Assembly (NCBI GenBank): GCA_902767055.1
Contig: CACXFX010000004.1
Location: forward strand, 1 to 6,901
Reading direction: 5' to 3'
DNA: 6,901 bases
DNA from: an uncultured Pseudomonadota bacterium
Lineage (GTDB): Bacteria; Pseudomonadota; Alphaproteobacteria; RF32; CAG-239
Shown: in pieces, positions 1-6,759 of the stretch
Layout of the letters: each line of letters begins with the position of its first letter
Position numbering within the stretch: position 1 is the first letter of the stretch
Notes under the pieces: model-generated
Databases searched by the model: none
What the model was told of the DNA's origin: nothing
Seen by the model: only the letters and a program-made list of their open reading frames with translations
Program-made: the position numbers and the translations under genes

Positions 1-1265
1 CCGTAAGTGTCGGCAATGCGTTTTCGCATTTCCTGAGCATAAAAAGCACGTACGTCTTTGTCATTGATTTTTGAAACTTCTTCTTTCAAGTTTTTTTCAA
101 TCAAGGCTTTGCGTTCGGGCGTATCGGCGGCTTTGCCGCGCGTGTTTTTTTGCCACAACAGCTCGGTCAAAGGCATCAAATCGGAAAATAATTTTTCAAA
201 TTCACCGGCACCTTTGGCGCGCAAAAATTCATCCGGATCCATTTTATCCGGCAAAAACATAAATTGAAGCGAATAACCCGGTTTTAAAATCGGCAAGGCT
301 CTGTCAACCGAACGAATCGCCGCTTTGATACCCGCCGCGTCACCGTCAAAACATAAGACCGGCTCATTGACCACTTTCCACGCCTGAGTGATTTGTTCTT
401 CGGTCAAAGCCGTGCCCATCGGTGCGGCGGCGTATGAAAAACCGAATTTATCAAGCGCGATGACGTCCATGTAACCTTCACAGATAATCAGTCTTTTATT
501 TTCATACCCCGCATCGCGTGCAAAGTTGTAATTATAAAGCATTTGACGCTTATTAAACAGTGTTGTTTCGGGTGAATTGAGATATTTGGGTTGTCCGTCG
601 CCCATAATGCGTCCGCCGAAAGCAATCGGGCGATTTTGCCTGTCAAAAATCGGTATCATTACCCTGTCTTTGAAAAAATCGCGCGCGGTTCTGTCGCCTT
701 CTTGCGGCGTAACAATAAGCCCGAGTTCAGTCATATCAAATTCGTTAACGCCTTTGGATTTTAAGTAGGCTTTCAAATTGTTGTTTGCGGGGGCATAACC
801 TAAGCGAAATTTTTCAATCAAAGCATCGTCAATGCCGCGGTGATAAAAATATTCAAGCCCCTTGGCACCGACCGGGAGTTTGAGCTGTCTTTGATAAAAT
901 TCGACAGCCAGCTCCATAATCTCAAACAAAGACTGACGCTTTTGCTGTTCAAGAGAATTTTGCGGCGAAAATTTGGGCATCGTCAGGCCTGCCTTATGGG
1001 CCAGTTTTTCAACCGCATCCATAAAAGGCAAACCGTTGGCCTCCATCTCGAAGCGGACAATATCACCATGTGCGCCGCAACCGAAGCAATGGTAAAAGCC
1101 TTTTGCTTCGTTGACGGTAAATGAGGGCGTTTTTTCGTTGTGGAACGGACAAAGGCCGACATATTCACGGCCTTTGCGGACAAGCTTTACTTTTTCGCCG
1201 ACGATATCGGCGATGGGTAAGCGTGACCTGAGTTCGTCCAAAAATTTTTGCAAATCGCCCTGCAT
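1..1265 (-). CDS. dnaG: DNA primase DnaG (3' end cut by window edge)
   Basis: DnaG makes the short RNA primers for replication and works with the DnaB helicase at the fork. I translated the minus strand from ATG at 1265; 421 codons are open to the window edge. The N-terminal zinc-binding domain is intact: C39-P-F-H42 followed by C60-F-G-C63, around the EKTPSF motif. The catalytic core follows, with RVMIPIFD at residues 201-208, the TOPRIM acidic motif EGYMDV at 263-268 and DGDAAG at 307-312. The family is usually about 580-650 residues, so the end of the core and the C-terminal DnaB-interacting domain lie outside. The start sits 11 bases after the yqeY stop, with only a weak purine-rich RBS (GGGGTAGG, positions 1283-1276). 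YqeY next to DnaG is a common bacterial arrangement, so co-expression is likely. Identity is very secure. Confidence 0.97.
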   Translation of the reverse strand, partial: MQGDLQKFLDELRSRLPIADIVGEKVKLVRKGREYVGLCPFHNEKTPSFTVNEAKGFYHCFGCGAHGDIVRFEMEANGLPFMDAVEKLAHKAGLTMPKFSPQNSLEQQKRQSLFEIMELAVEFYQRQLKLPVGAKGLEYFYHRGIDDALIEKFRLGYAPANNNLKAYLKSKGVNEFDMTELGLIVTPQEGDRTARDFFKDRVMIPIFDRQNRPIAFGGRIMGDGQPKYLNSPETTLFNKRQMLYNYNFARDAGYENKRLIICEGYMDVIALDKFGFSYAAAPMGTALTEEQITQAWKVVNEPVLCFDGDAAGIKAAIRSVDRALPILKPGYSLQFMFLPDKMDPDEFLRAKGAGEFEKLFSDLMPLTELLWQKNTRGKAADTPERKALIEKNLKEEVSKINDKDVRAFYAQEMRKRIADTY

Positions 1266-1276
1266 CGGTTTTGAGC

Positions 1277-1729
1277 CTACCCCAAAAGCGATTTAATCAA
1301 AGAAGATACCGCGCCGAAATCCATTTGTCCTGCGTATTCGGCACGTAAAATGCCCATCACTTTTCCCATATCTTTCATCGATTCGGCACCGGTTTTTTCA
1401 ATCGCGGCTTTGACGGCATTTTCAACTTCTTGTTGGTTTAATTGTTTTGGCAAAAAGCGTTCGATGATTTTAATCTCGGCTTCTTCTTTTTCGGCCAGTT
1501 CCGGACGGCCGCCTTTGATGAACATTTCAATCGATTCGCGGCGTTGTTTAATCATCGTTTGCATCATGGCAAGCAGCTCGGCGTCTTCGGCTTTTTCTTT
1601 GCCTTTACCTCTGGCGTCGACGTCTTTTTCTTTTTGGCCGGCAATAATCATGCGAATCGCATTTGTTTCTAAAACATTTTTACTTTTCATGGCCTCTTTT
1701 AAGGCATTTTGGATATCTTCGCGCAACAT
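1277..1729 (-). CDS. yqeY: YqeY/GatB-domain protein
   Basis: A 150-residue stand-alone GatB/YqeY domain protein. The domain resembles the C-terminal part of GatB, the subunit of the tRNA-dependent amidotransferase, but there is no amidotransferase core here; the exact role of stand-alone YqeY is not established, and tRNA binding is only inferred from the homology. Family marks are a basic helical N-terminus (MLREDIQNALKEAMKSK), RRESIEMFIKGGRPEL at residues 63-78, ERFLPKQL at 90-97 and DMGKVMG at 120-126. Length is typical and the protein looks cytosolic. The start has a good Shine-Dalgarno, AAGGAG at 1743-1738, eight bases before ATG; this RBS overlaps the stop codon of the zinc-ribbon gene upstream, which suggests translational coupling. 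dnaG follows after 11 bases. Confidence 0.92.
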   Translation of the reverse strand: MLREDIQNALKEAMKSKNVLETNAIRMIIAGQKEKDVDARGKGKEKAEDAELLAMMQTMIKQRRESIEMFIKGGRPELAEKEEAEIKIIERFLPKQLNQQEVENAVKAAIEKTGAESMKDMGKVMGILRAEYAGQMDFGAVSSLIKSLLG

Positions 1730-1741
1730 TTGTTTTTCTCC

Positions 1742-2434
1742 TTATTCATCGTTTGCGAAATTGATTTTAATATTTTTTTGTTTTGGCGTCGGGTTGGTCA
1801 TAATCGCTTCAAAACCGAATTGATAATAAGCGCCCGCACGTTTTTGCGCCAAATAATGTGTCGTGTCAAGCAATTTTTGGCCTGATGTATCATAGATGAC
1901 AATTTTCAAAGGCGGGACATTCATCGCGTATTTTGAAGGATTTTTGATAATCCCCGAAATTTTGATTTTTGAAACGTTATCCTGTGTCAATTCCGAAACG
2001 TCAATATTTGAAATTTCTAAAGCGGTGCCGTTATATACGCTTTCAATCCCCCATTTTTGATAAAATTTTTCCATCACGGGGGCGTAGCGCACGACATCAA
2101 AACGCAAAGCATACAGCAAAGCGGCCATTAAAGCCAAAAGCATTAAGACCAAAAAGTAATTGATGGTATTTTTATATTGTGTGACGTGCATCACGCGCAC
2201 TTTTGGAGAACCTTGAGGCGCAAACAAATCGCTTGCGGCAGGAATAACTTTTTCAAACATTTTGGCAACGTTTTGTTTTTCAAGTGCTTCTTCTTCAGGC
2301 AATTTTAATGCGTCTTGCTGATAAGCTTTGAAAACTTCATCGCATTTTTGGCAGTGCATTTTAAGCCCGCTTTTTGAGATGACATCATCGCCGATTTGAT
2401 AAATCGTTTCACATTTCGGACATTTTATTAACAT
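1742..2434 (-). CDS. MJ0042-type zinc-ribbon protein with one membrane segment
   Basis: A 230-residue protein of unknown function. It opens with a zinc ribbon of the MJ0042 type: C5-P-K-C8 and C28-Q-K-C31, in the typical start MLIKCPKC. An acidic/polar linker (residues about 40-90) leads to one strong hydrophobic segment at about 92-110. The remaining 120 residues contain an LEISNIDVSEL stretch followed by KIKISGIIKNPS and PLKIVIYD, which resembles the DUF3426-type beta domain often paired with this zinc ribbon. Expected topology is zinc ribbon in the cytosol and the C-terminal domain in the periplasm. No SD is visible before the ATG; the start is supported by the zinc-ribbon alignment. It is divergent from ftsE and heads the run to yqeY and dnaG. 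It might sense or anchor something at the membrane, but no function can be assigned. Confidence 0.85.
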   Translation of the reverse strand: MLIKCPKCETIYQIGDDVISKSGLKMHCQKCDEVFKAYQQDALKLPEEEALEKQNVAKMFEKVIPAASDLFAPQGSPKVRVMHVTQYKNTINYFLVLMLLALMAALLYALRFDVVRYAPVMEKFYQKWGIESVYNGTALEISNIDVSELTQDNVSKIKISGIIKNPSKYAMNVPPLKIVIYDTSGQKLLDTTHYLAQKRAGAYYQFGFEAIMTNPTPKQKNIKINFANDE

Positions 2435-2473
2435 CGTTTTTAAACTTTTATTCTATTAAAGTGACCTTAAAAC

Positions 2474-2502
2474 ATATTAAGTTGAAAAAATCATAGAATC
2501 AA
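2474..2502 (-). promoter_or_regulatory. sigma70-type promoter for the zinc-ribbon-yqeY-dnaG run
   Basis: Read on the minus strand, TTGATT (2502-2497) and TAATAT (2479-2474) are separated by exactly 17 bases. Each box matches the housekeeping consensus at four to five of six positions. The predicted start is near 2467, leaving a leader of about 33 bases before the ATG at 2434. The region is AT-rich, so chance matches are possible, but spacing and position are right. Confidence 0.5.
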
Positions 2503-2533
2503 AGAAAAAAAGTATTTTATTAAATGCATAATT

Positions 2534-2542
2534 TGGTATACT
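2534..2542 (+). promoter_or_regulatory. extended -10 promoter for the ftsE operon
   Basis: The sequence TGGTATACT is an extended -10 element: TGn followed by TATACT, five of six matches to TATAAT. No convincing -35 box is found 16-18 bases upstream, which is tolerated at extended -10 promoters. Transcription would begin near 2549. This lies downstream of the first in-frame ATG (2524) and so argues for the ftsE start at 2572. Confidence 0.5.
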
Positions 2543-2571
2543 CTGCAATAAATGAAAAAATGAGGTATAAA

Positions 2572-3291
2572 ATGGAAGCTCATAAAAATATTTTAACCGA
2601 ACCGATTATTGATATGCAAAATGTCAGTATACGTTACGGTAAGGATCCTGAAGTTTTGAGCGATATTAAGTTGTCGCTTGAAAAAGGTTCTTTTCACTTT
2701 TTGACGGGAAAGTCCGGTGCCGGCAAGACGTCGCTGTTGTCAATGATGTATCTTGCCTTAAAGCCCAGTCGAGGCACACTTAATGTTTTCGGGGCGAATG
2801 TCGGCTATGCAAGGCGTGAAGATATGGCGATGATGCGTCGAAAAATCGGGGTTGTGTTTCAAGATTTCAGGCTTTTGGAACATTTAAGCGCTTATGACAA
2901 TGTTGCCGTGCCTTTGCGTGTACGGGGAATGGGCGAAAACGAAATAAGAAAAAGGGTCAAAGAATTATTGAGCTGGGTTGAGCTTGATAAAAGCATGGAT
3001 AAAATTTGTTCGACGCTTTCCGGCGGTGAAAAACAACGTGTGGCTATTGCGCGTGCCGTCATTAATCGTCCTGAAATTTTGCTTGCCGATGAGCCGACCG
3101 GAAACGTTGATGATGACATTGCTTTTAAGTTGATGAAACTTTTTGTGGAATTAAATAAGCTTGGAACAACCGTTGTGATTGCAACACACAGTACCGATTT
3201 AATTGCTCGATACAATTATCCGCAGATTCATCTTGAAAACAAGGGGTTGAAAATTATTCCGGCTTTAAGGAGGGTTAAAAATGCTGAATAA
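2572..3291 (+). CDS. ftsE: cell-division ATP-binding protein FtsE
   Basis: FtsE is the cytosolic ATPase of the FtsEX complex, which drives periplasmic peptidoglycan hydrolases during septation through the partner FtsX. With the start at 2572 the protein has 239 residues. All ABC ATPase motifs are present: Walker A GKSGAGKT at 46-53, Q-loop Q97 in VVFQDFRLL, signature LSGGEKQR at 149-156, Walker B ILLADEP at 169-175 and H-loop H206. The VVFQDFRLL sequence and its pairing with ftsX separate it from LolD- or MacB-type ATPases. The frame is open to an ATG at 2524, but that lies upstream of the likely transcription start. The ATG at 2572 has GAGGT at 2562-2566, five bases away. The gene overlaps ftsX by 11 bases, implying coupled translation. 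Confidence 0.94.
   Translation: MEAHKNILTEPIIDMQNVSIRYGKDPEVLSDIKLSLEKGSFHFLTGKSGAGKTSLLSMMYLALKPSRGTLNVFGANVGYARREDMAMMRRKIGVVFQDFRLLEHLSAYDNVAVPLRVRGMGENEIRKRVKELLSWVELDKSMDKICSTLSGGEKQRVAIARAVINRPEILLADEPTGNVDDDIAFKLMKLFVELNKLGTTVVIATHSTDLIARYNYPQIHLENKGLKIIPALRRVKNAE
3267..3274 (+). promoter_or_regulatory. strong Shine-Dalgarno for ftsX inside ftsE
   Basis: AAGGAGGG lies six bases before the ftsX ATG at 3281 and within the last codons of ftsE. It is the best RBS match seen in this operon and fixes the ftsX start. Because it lies inside translated sequence, FtsE and FtsX synthesis are probably coupled. Confidence 0.7.
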
Positions 3292-4186
3292 ATTAAATAT
3301 CAGACGTCGCACGGAGTTGCCCTTAAAAGAAGATAAAGCCAATTTCTTTTTAGAGATATCGACTGCGATTTCGGTGTTTTTGTTTTCGATGGCGCTGGTC
3401 GCTTATTTTATGACGTCGGCCGTGATTTCATCGTGGCGCGAGAGTATTATTGACGGATTGACCGTTCAAATTTTACCGCCAAGTGAGCAAATTTTGCCCG
3501 ATGAAGAAACGTTAAGGATCGGAAAAGTTATTCATTTTTTTGAAGGATTGAGCGGTGTTGAAAAAGTTGCGGTGGTTAAGGAAAAACAAATCAAAAAACT
3601 GATGACGCCATGGCTTGGTGCCAATGCGGATCTTGAGGCTTTGCCTTTACCGAAGCTTTTAAATGTACGTTTGAGCGATGGTAAGACTTTTGATTTTGAA
3701 AAAGCAGGTGATGACTTAAAAGAAATTGCACCGTACGCCTCAATTGACAATCACGGCATTTGGCTTAAAAAATTGATTAAAAGTGCGACTTCGCTGAAAA
3801 GTTTGTCTTTGTTCGTATTGATTTTGGTGCTGTCGGTAGCCGTGTTTTCTATTCTATATGCCGTCGGAACAAGTTTGAAAGTGCATCAAAATATTATCGA
3901 AATCTTGCACATTATGGGGGCAACCGACAATTATGTGGCCAAACAATATGCGTTGCGCGGCTTTTTCGTCGGATTTTTTTCAAGTTTAGCAGGCACGCTG
4001 ATGGCTTTTTTGGCGTTGCGTATTGTTTCGCATTTGTCATCGGGGCTTGAAACCGGGTTAATCGGCGCGGTAAGTTTAGGTTTTGAGCACTGGACCGTTT
4101 TGGCTTTGATACCGCTTTTTTCAGCAGTACTTTCGATGGTGACGTCGTTTTTTTGCGTTAAACATACACTAAAAGAGATGATGTAA
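3281..4186 (+). CDS. ftsX: cell-division permease-like protein FtsX
   Basis: FtsX is the membrane half of FtsEX; it passes ATP-driven conformational change to periplasmic activators of cell-wall amidases rather than transporting a substrate. The 301 residues show the FtsX layout: a short basic cytosolic N-terminus, TM1 at about 26-48, a periplasmic loop of roughly 125 residues (49-173), then TM2 at about 174-197, TM3 at 227-249 and TM4 at 270-293. The conserved cytosolic loop motif between TM2 and TM3 is seen at 205-223 (IIEILHIMGATDNYVAKQY). The cytosolic tail is very short. The stop codon abuts the start of the next gene. Family and partner gene make this assignment firm; the periplasmic partner is not encoded in the window. 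Confidence 0.92.
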   Translation: MLNKLNIRRRTELPLKEDKANFFLEISTAISVFLFSMALVAYFMTSAVISSWRESIIDGLTVQILPPSEQILPDEETLRIGKVIHFFEGLSGVEKVAVVKEKQIKKLMTPWLGANADLEALPLPKLLNVRLSDGKTFDFEKAGDDLKEIAPYASIDNHGIWLKKLIKSATSLKSLSLFVLILVLSVAVFSILYAVGTSLKVHQNIIEILHIMGATDNYVAKQYALRGFFVGFFSSLAGTLMAFLALRIVSHLSSGLETGLIGAVSLGFEHWTVLALIPLFSAVLSMVTSFFCVKHTLKEMM

Positions 4187-4789
4187 ATGAAAAGATTTCA
4201 ATTTATTGCACTTATCTGGTTTTACTGCCTTTTTTTGATATGGCTCGGCGGGTTTATCATCTTTCAGCAATATATCCGCAAACATCAGGCAGATGAGGTC
4301 ACAAAAACAGATGCGATTGTTGTTTTGACCGGCGGAAAAAACAGAATAGCCGAAGCGGTTCGGCTTTATAATGCCGGACTTTCGGATATGCTTTTTATTT
4401 CGGGTGTCGGCGGTGATGTCGGGCTAAAAGCACTTGAAAAACAAAATAAAAGCTTTATCACAAATAATCGGGATCGTGTTTATCTGGGGCGTGAGGCGAC
4501 AAACACTTTTCAAAACGCGATTGAAGTCAGTGAAATGATTCGTCGTAACAACTTAAAATCAATCAGGCTTGTGACATCATACTATCATATGCCGCGCAGT
4601 GTCGAGGAAATATTAAGGCTCAATCCGGATGTCGTGATTATAGAGCATTATGTGTATTCGCCCAATGTGTCAAAGCGTTGGTGGAAAAGGCCGAAAAGCT
4701 TTTTTTTGATTGCCTCGGAATATCACAAATTTATAGTGGTTTATACTAAAAATAAAATTTCAAAACTTTACAGACGAAAGGACTTTTAA
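4187..4789 (+). CDS. DUF218/YdcF-like membrane-anchored protein
   Basis: A 200-residue DUF218 protein (ElyC/SanA/YdcF superfamily). One N-terminal hydrophobic segment (about 5-27) anchors it, with the domain probably on the outer face of the inner membrane. DUF218 hallmarks are DAIVVLTGGKNR at 42-53, AEAVRLYNAGLSDMLFISG at 55-73, the EATNTFQNA segment at 103-111 and VTSYYHMPRSV at 129-139. Relatives in enterobacteria are linked to envelope and peptidoglycan precursor homeostasis, but the biochemical activity is not settled, so no gene symbol is given. The ATG follows the ftsX TAA with no gap; the SD is weak (AAAGAGA, 4172-4178), suggesting dependence on translation from ftsX. Two bases separate it from the acyltransferase gene. 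The context supports an envelope role. Confidence 0.87.
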   Translation: MKRFQFIALIWFYCLFLIWLGGFIIFQQYIRKHQADEVTKTDAIVVLTGGKNRIAEAVRLYNAGLSDMLFISGVGGDVGLKALEKQNKSFITNNRDRVYLGREATNTFQNAIEVSEMIRRNNLKSIRLVTSYYHMPRSVEEILRLNPDVVIIEHYVYSPNVSKRWWKRPKSFFLIASEYHKFIVVYTKNKISKLYRRKDF

Positions 4790-4791
4790 AG

Positions 4792-5550
4792 ATGATTTAT
4801 ATTCGTTCGCTTATTTCAAACATATGTTTTTATACATTAATGGGTCTTGGTTGTACGATAACATTGTTTGTCGGGCCCGTATCGCGTAAAGGTACAATCT
4901 ATCTTTGGGATAGAATTGTGATGCCGACGGTATTTTGGGTTGTTAAAAATGTTGCGGGTTTGAAGCTTGAGTTTCGGGGGCTTGAAAATATTTCAAAAGT
5001 GCCGGCGCTTTATGCCTGTAAACACGAGTCGGCCTTGGAAACATATGCGTTTACGCAGTCCGTGCCGACTTGCACTTATGTTTTGAAAAAAGAGTTGGTA
5101 TATATGCCGTTTTTTGGTTGGACACAATATTTTTACGGTATGGTGCCGGTTGATCGTAAAGGTGGTGCCAAAGCGATGAAAAATATGTTAAAAGGTGTTA
5201 AAAAAATTGTTATGGAAAATCGGCCGGTTGTTGTTTTTCCCGAAGGGACGCGCTGCAAACCCGGAACAACAAAGGGGTATAAGTCCGGCTTTTTATTCTT
5301 GGCGGAAAATCTAAAACTAAAAGTTGTACCGGTTGCGGTCAATACAGGTTTGTTCTGGGCAAAAAGTTCTTTTTTGCGTTATCCGGGGACAGCCGTTATT
5401 GAGTTTTTGGAGCCGATGGATGTTTCCGAACACGTTGATAAAAAAGCTTTTATGTCCCGTCTTGAAGAGGTTATCGAGCAAAAATGCAAAGAATTAAATG
5501 ACGAGGCCGTTAAAAAATATCCGTGGGTCAAAAAAAATTTAGGAGCCTAA
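4792..5550 (+). CDS. plsC: 1-acyl-sn-glycerol-3-phosphate acyltransferase (PlsC family)
   Basis: Probably transfers a fatty acyl chain to lysophosphatidic acid, giving phosphatidic acid, the precursor of membrane phospholipids. It has 252 residues, normal for the family, with N-terminal hydrophobic segments (about 9-29 and 41-55) that dock it to the inner membrane. Acyltransferase blocks in order: KHESALE at 77-83 (catalytic His78), GMVPVDRKGG at 116-125, VVVFPEGTR at 146-154 and VPVAVNTG at 179-186. Block I reads H-x4-E instead of the textbook H-x4-D. The SD is GAAAGGA at 4776-4782, nine bases before ATG. The exact lysophospholipid substrate cannot be read from the sequence; a paralogue acting on other lipids, such as ornithine lipids, remains possible. 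Confidence 0.9.
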   Translation: MIYIRSLISNICFYTLMGLGCTITLFVGPVSRKGTIYLWDRIVMPTVFWVVKNVAGLKLEFRGLENISKVPALYACKHESALETYAFTQSVPTCTYVLKKELVYMPFFGWTQYFYGMVPVDRKGGAKAMKNMLKGVKKIVMENRPVVVFPEGTRCKPGTTKGYKSGFLFLAENLKLKVVPVAVNTGLFWAKSSFLRYPGTAVIEFLEPMDVSEHVDKKAFMSRLEEVIEQKCKELNDEAVKKYPWVKKNLGA

Positions 5551-5554
5551 ATCA

Positions 5555-6631
5555 ATGCGTGTGTTGGTCGGTCTTTCGGGCGGTGTCGATTCTTCGGTGA
5601 CGGCGTGTCTGCTTAAAAAAGCAGGGCATCATGTGATTGGTGCGACAATGTCCATCTGGGATAAGGATAAATTTAAGTCGATTGATTTTACAAATTTGAA
5701 AGACGCATGTTTTTCGCCGCATGAAAAAAAAGACATTGATGCCGCGCGTGCGCTTTGTGATAAAATAGGCATCGAATACCACGTGATTGATTGTCAAAAA
5801 CAATATCAAAAGCTTGTTTTGCAAAATTTTAAGTCGGAATATTTGTCGGGACGGACGCCAAACCCGTGTGTGATGTGCAATTCAACGATTAAGTTTGAAG
5901 CTTTGCCCGAAGGTGCAAGGGCTGCGGGTATCGAATTTGATAAATTTGTGACAGGGCATTATGCAAGGCTTTTTTATGATGAAAAAACGGGGCGCTATCG
6001 TTTGCAAAGAGCCAAAGACGAAAAGAAAGACCAAAGTTATTTTTTGTATCGATTAAGTCAAGAGCAGCTTTCGAAAGTTTTGATGCCGCTCGGAGATTAT
6101 ACCAAAGATGAAGTGCGCCAGATTGCAAAAGAATTCGGCCTTGAGGTCAGTGATAAAAAAGACAGTCAGGATTTTTATGCCGGCGATATCGGGGATATTA
6201 TTGATGCGCCCGATAAAGAAGGCCATTTTATCAATTCGGAAGGTAAAATTTTGGGCACGCATAAGGGGTTTTGGCATTATACAATCGGCCAGAGAAAAGG
6301 GCTTGGGGTCAGTGCAGACAGGCCGCTTTATGTGATAGAGCTTAAAAAAGACACAAATGAAGTTGTTTTGGGTTATGAAGAAGAGGGTTATCGTCAATCG
6401 CTGATTGCAAATGATTTGCGCTGGCTCTCGGTTGACCAAATCAAAGAAAAAACGATGGTTTATTTAAGGCTTCGTTCATCGCAAACGCCCTTTGAAGCAG
6501 ATTTTGAGCCTTTGGAAGATGCAAAAGCAAGGCTTGTTTTTTCTTGTCCTCAAAAGGCTGTGGCAAAAGGTCAGTCCGCCGTTTTTTATGATGAAAACGG
6601 GTTTGTTTTGGGTGGCGGTATCATCGAATAA
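5555..6631 (+). CDS. mnmA: tRNA-uridine 2-sulfurtransferase MnmA, non-canonical cysteine subclass
   Basis: MnmA activates U34 of Lys, Glu and Gln tRNAs with ATP and inserts sulfur to give 2-thiouridine. The 358 residues begin with the PP-loop SGGVDSSV (8-15), followed by GRTPNPCVMCN at 99-109, GHYARL at 134-139, KDQSYFLYRLSQ at 158-169 and TIGQRKGLG at 243-251; the C-terminal barrel ends in VLGGGIIE. Canonical enzymes have a second catalytic cysteine four residues after KKDS (KKDSxxxCF). Here the stretch is KKDSQDFYAGD (201-211), with Tyr208 at that place. Cys52 (in DACFSPHEKKD), Cys68, Cys80, Cys105 and Cys108 are extra candidates for metal or sulfur handling. SD AGGAG at 5541-5545 lies nine bases before ATG; the gene is four bases after plsC. 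It is the last gene of the operon. Confidence 0.93.
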   Translation: MRVLVGLSGGVDSSVTACLLKKAGHHVIGATMSIWDKDKFKSIDFTNLKDACFSPHEKKDIDAARALCDKIGIEYHVIDCQKQYQKLVLQNFKSEYLSGRTPNPCVMCNSTIKFEALPEGARAAGIEFDKFVTGHYARLFYDEKTGRYRLQRAKDEKKDQSYFLYRLSQEQLSKVLMPLGDYTKDEVRQIAKEFGLEVSDKKDSQDFYAGDIGDIIDAPDKEGHFINSEGKILGTHKGFWHYTIGQRKGLGVSADRPLYVIELKKDTNEVVLGYEEEGYRQSLIANDLRWLSVDQIKEKTMVYLRLRSSQTPFEADFEPLEDAKARLVFSCPQKAVAKGQSAVFYDENGFVLGGGIIE

Positions 6632-6642
6632 ATATTTTTTAT

Positions 6643-6671
6643 TTGACAAGTGTATTTTTTTATTGTTTAAT
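6643..6671 (+). promoter_or_regulatory. candidate promoter downstream of mnmA
   Basis: A perfect -35 box TTGACA (6643-6648) is followed after 17 bases by TTTAAT (6666-6671), five of six matches to the -10 consensus, although the mismatch is at the important second position. A second -10-like GATAAT lies at 6673-6678 but at a poor 24-base spacing. Transcription would start near 6678, just before two hairpins, with no open reading frame behind it. It could drive a small RNA or a gene beyond the window. The local sequence is AT-rich, so this is tentative. Confidence 0.4.
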
Positions 6672-6677
6672 TGATAA

Positions 6678-6744
6678 TAGGTAAGGGAGATTTTCTTTCT
6701 TACTCAGTGCCGTTTTGGGGCACGGGGCTTAGCAAAGCTTTTTT
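6678..6744 (+). ncRNA. possible small RNA with terminator-like end
   Basis: Between the candidate promoter and a T-run lie three short hairpins: 6681-6703, GTGCC/GGCAC (6707-6711 with 6719-6723), and GCTT/AAGC (6727-6730 with 6735-6738), the last followed by six T residues at 6739-6744. Promoter, hairpins and T-run would give an RNA of about 67 bases. The last stem has only four base pairs, so termination would be weak. The same bases also form the left arm of the large inverted repeat, so the two readings compete. It matches no RNA family I recognise. Confidence 0.25.
6681..6703 (+). other. 10-bp hairpin at the 5' end of the putative transcript
   Basis: GTAAGGGAGA (6681-6690) pairs along its whole length with TCTTTCTTAC (6694-6703) across a TTT loop, with two G-U pairs. 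No T-run follows, so it is not a standard intrinsic terminator. It begins about three bases after the predicted transcription start and could protect the 5' end of a small RNA. Confidence 0.45.
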
Positions 6745-6759
6745 ACATCAAGCAGTGAT

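Noticed and set aside
1350..1823. 157-codon open frame on the plus strand opposite yqeY
   Set aside because: It is antisense to the well-supported yqeY gene, rich in Ser/Phe as expected of a complementary shadow, and shows no domain or RBS.
6053..6439. 128-codon open frame on the minus strand inside mnmA
   Set aside because: It lies entirely within the conserved mnmA coding sequence and has no recognisable motif; a shadow frame.
6631..6645. Intrinsic terminator directly after mnmA
   Set aside because: The AT-rich run contains only a weak AATAAA/TTTATT pairing without a GC stem; not convincing as a terminator.
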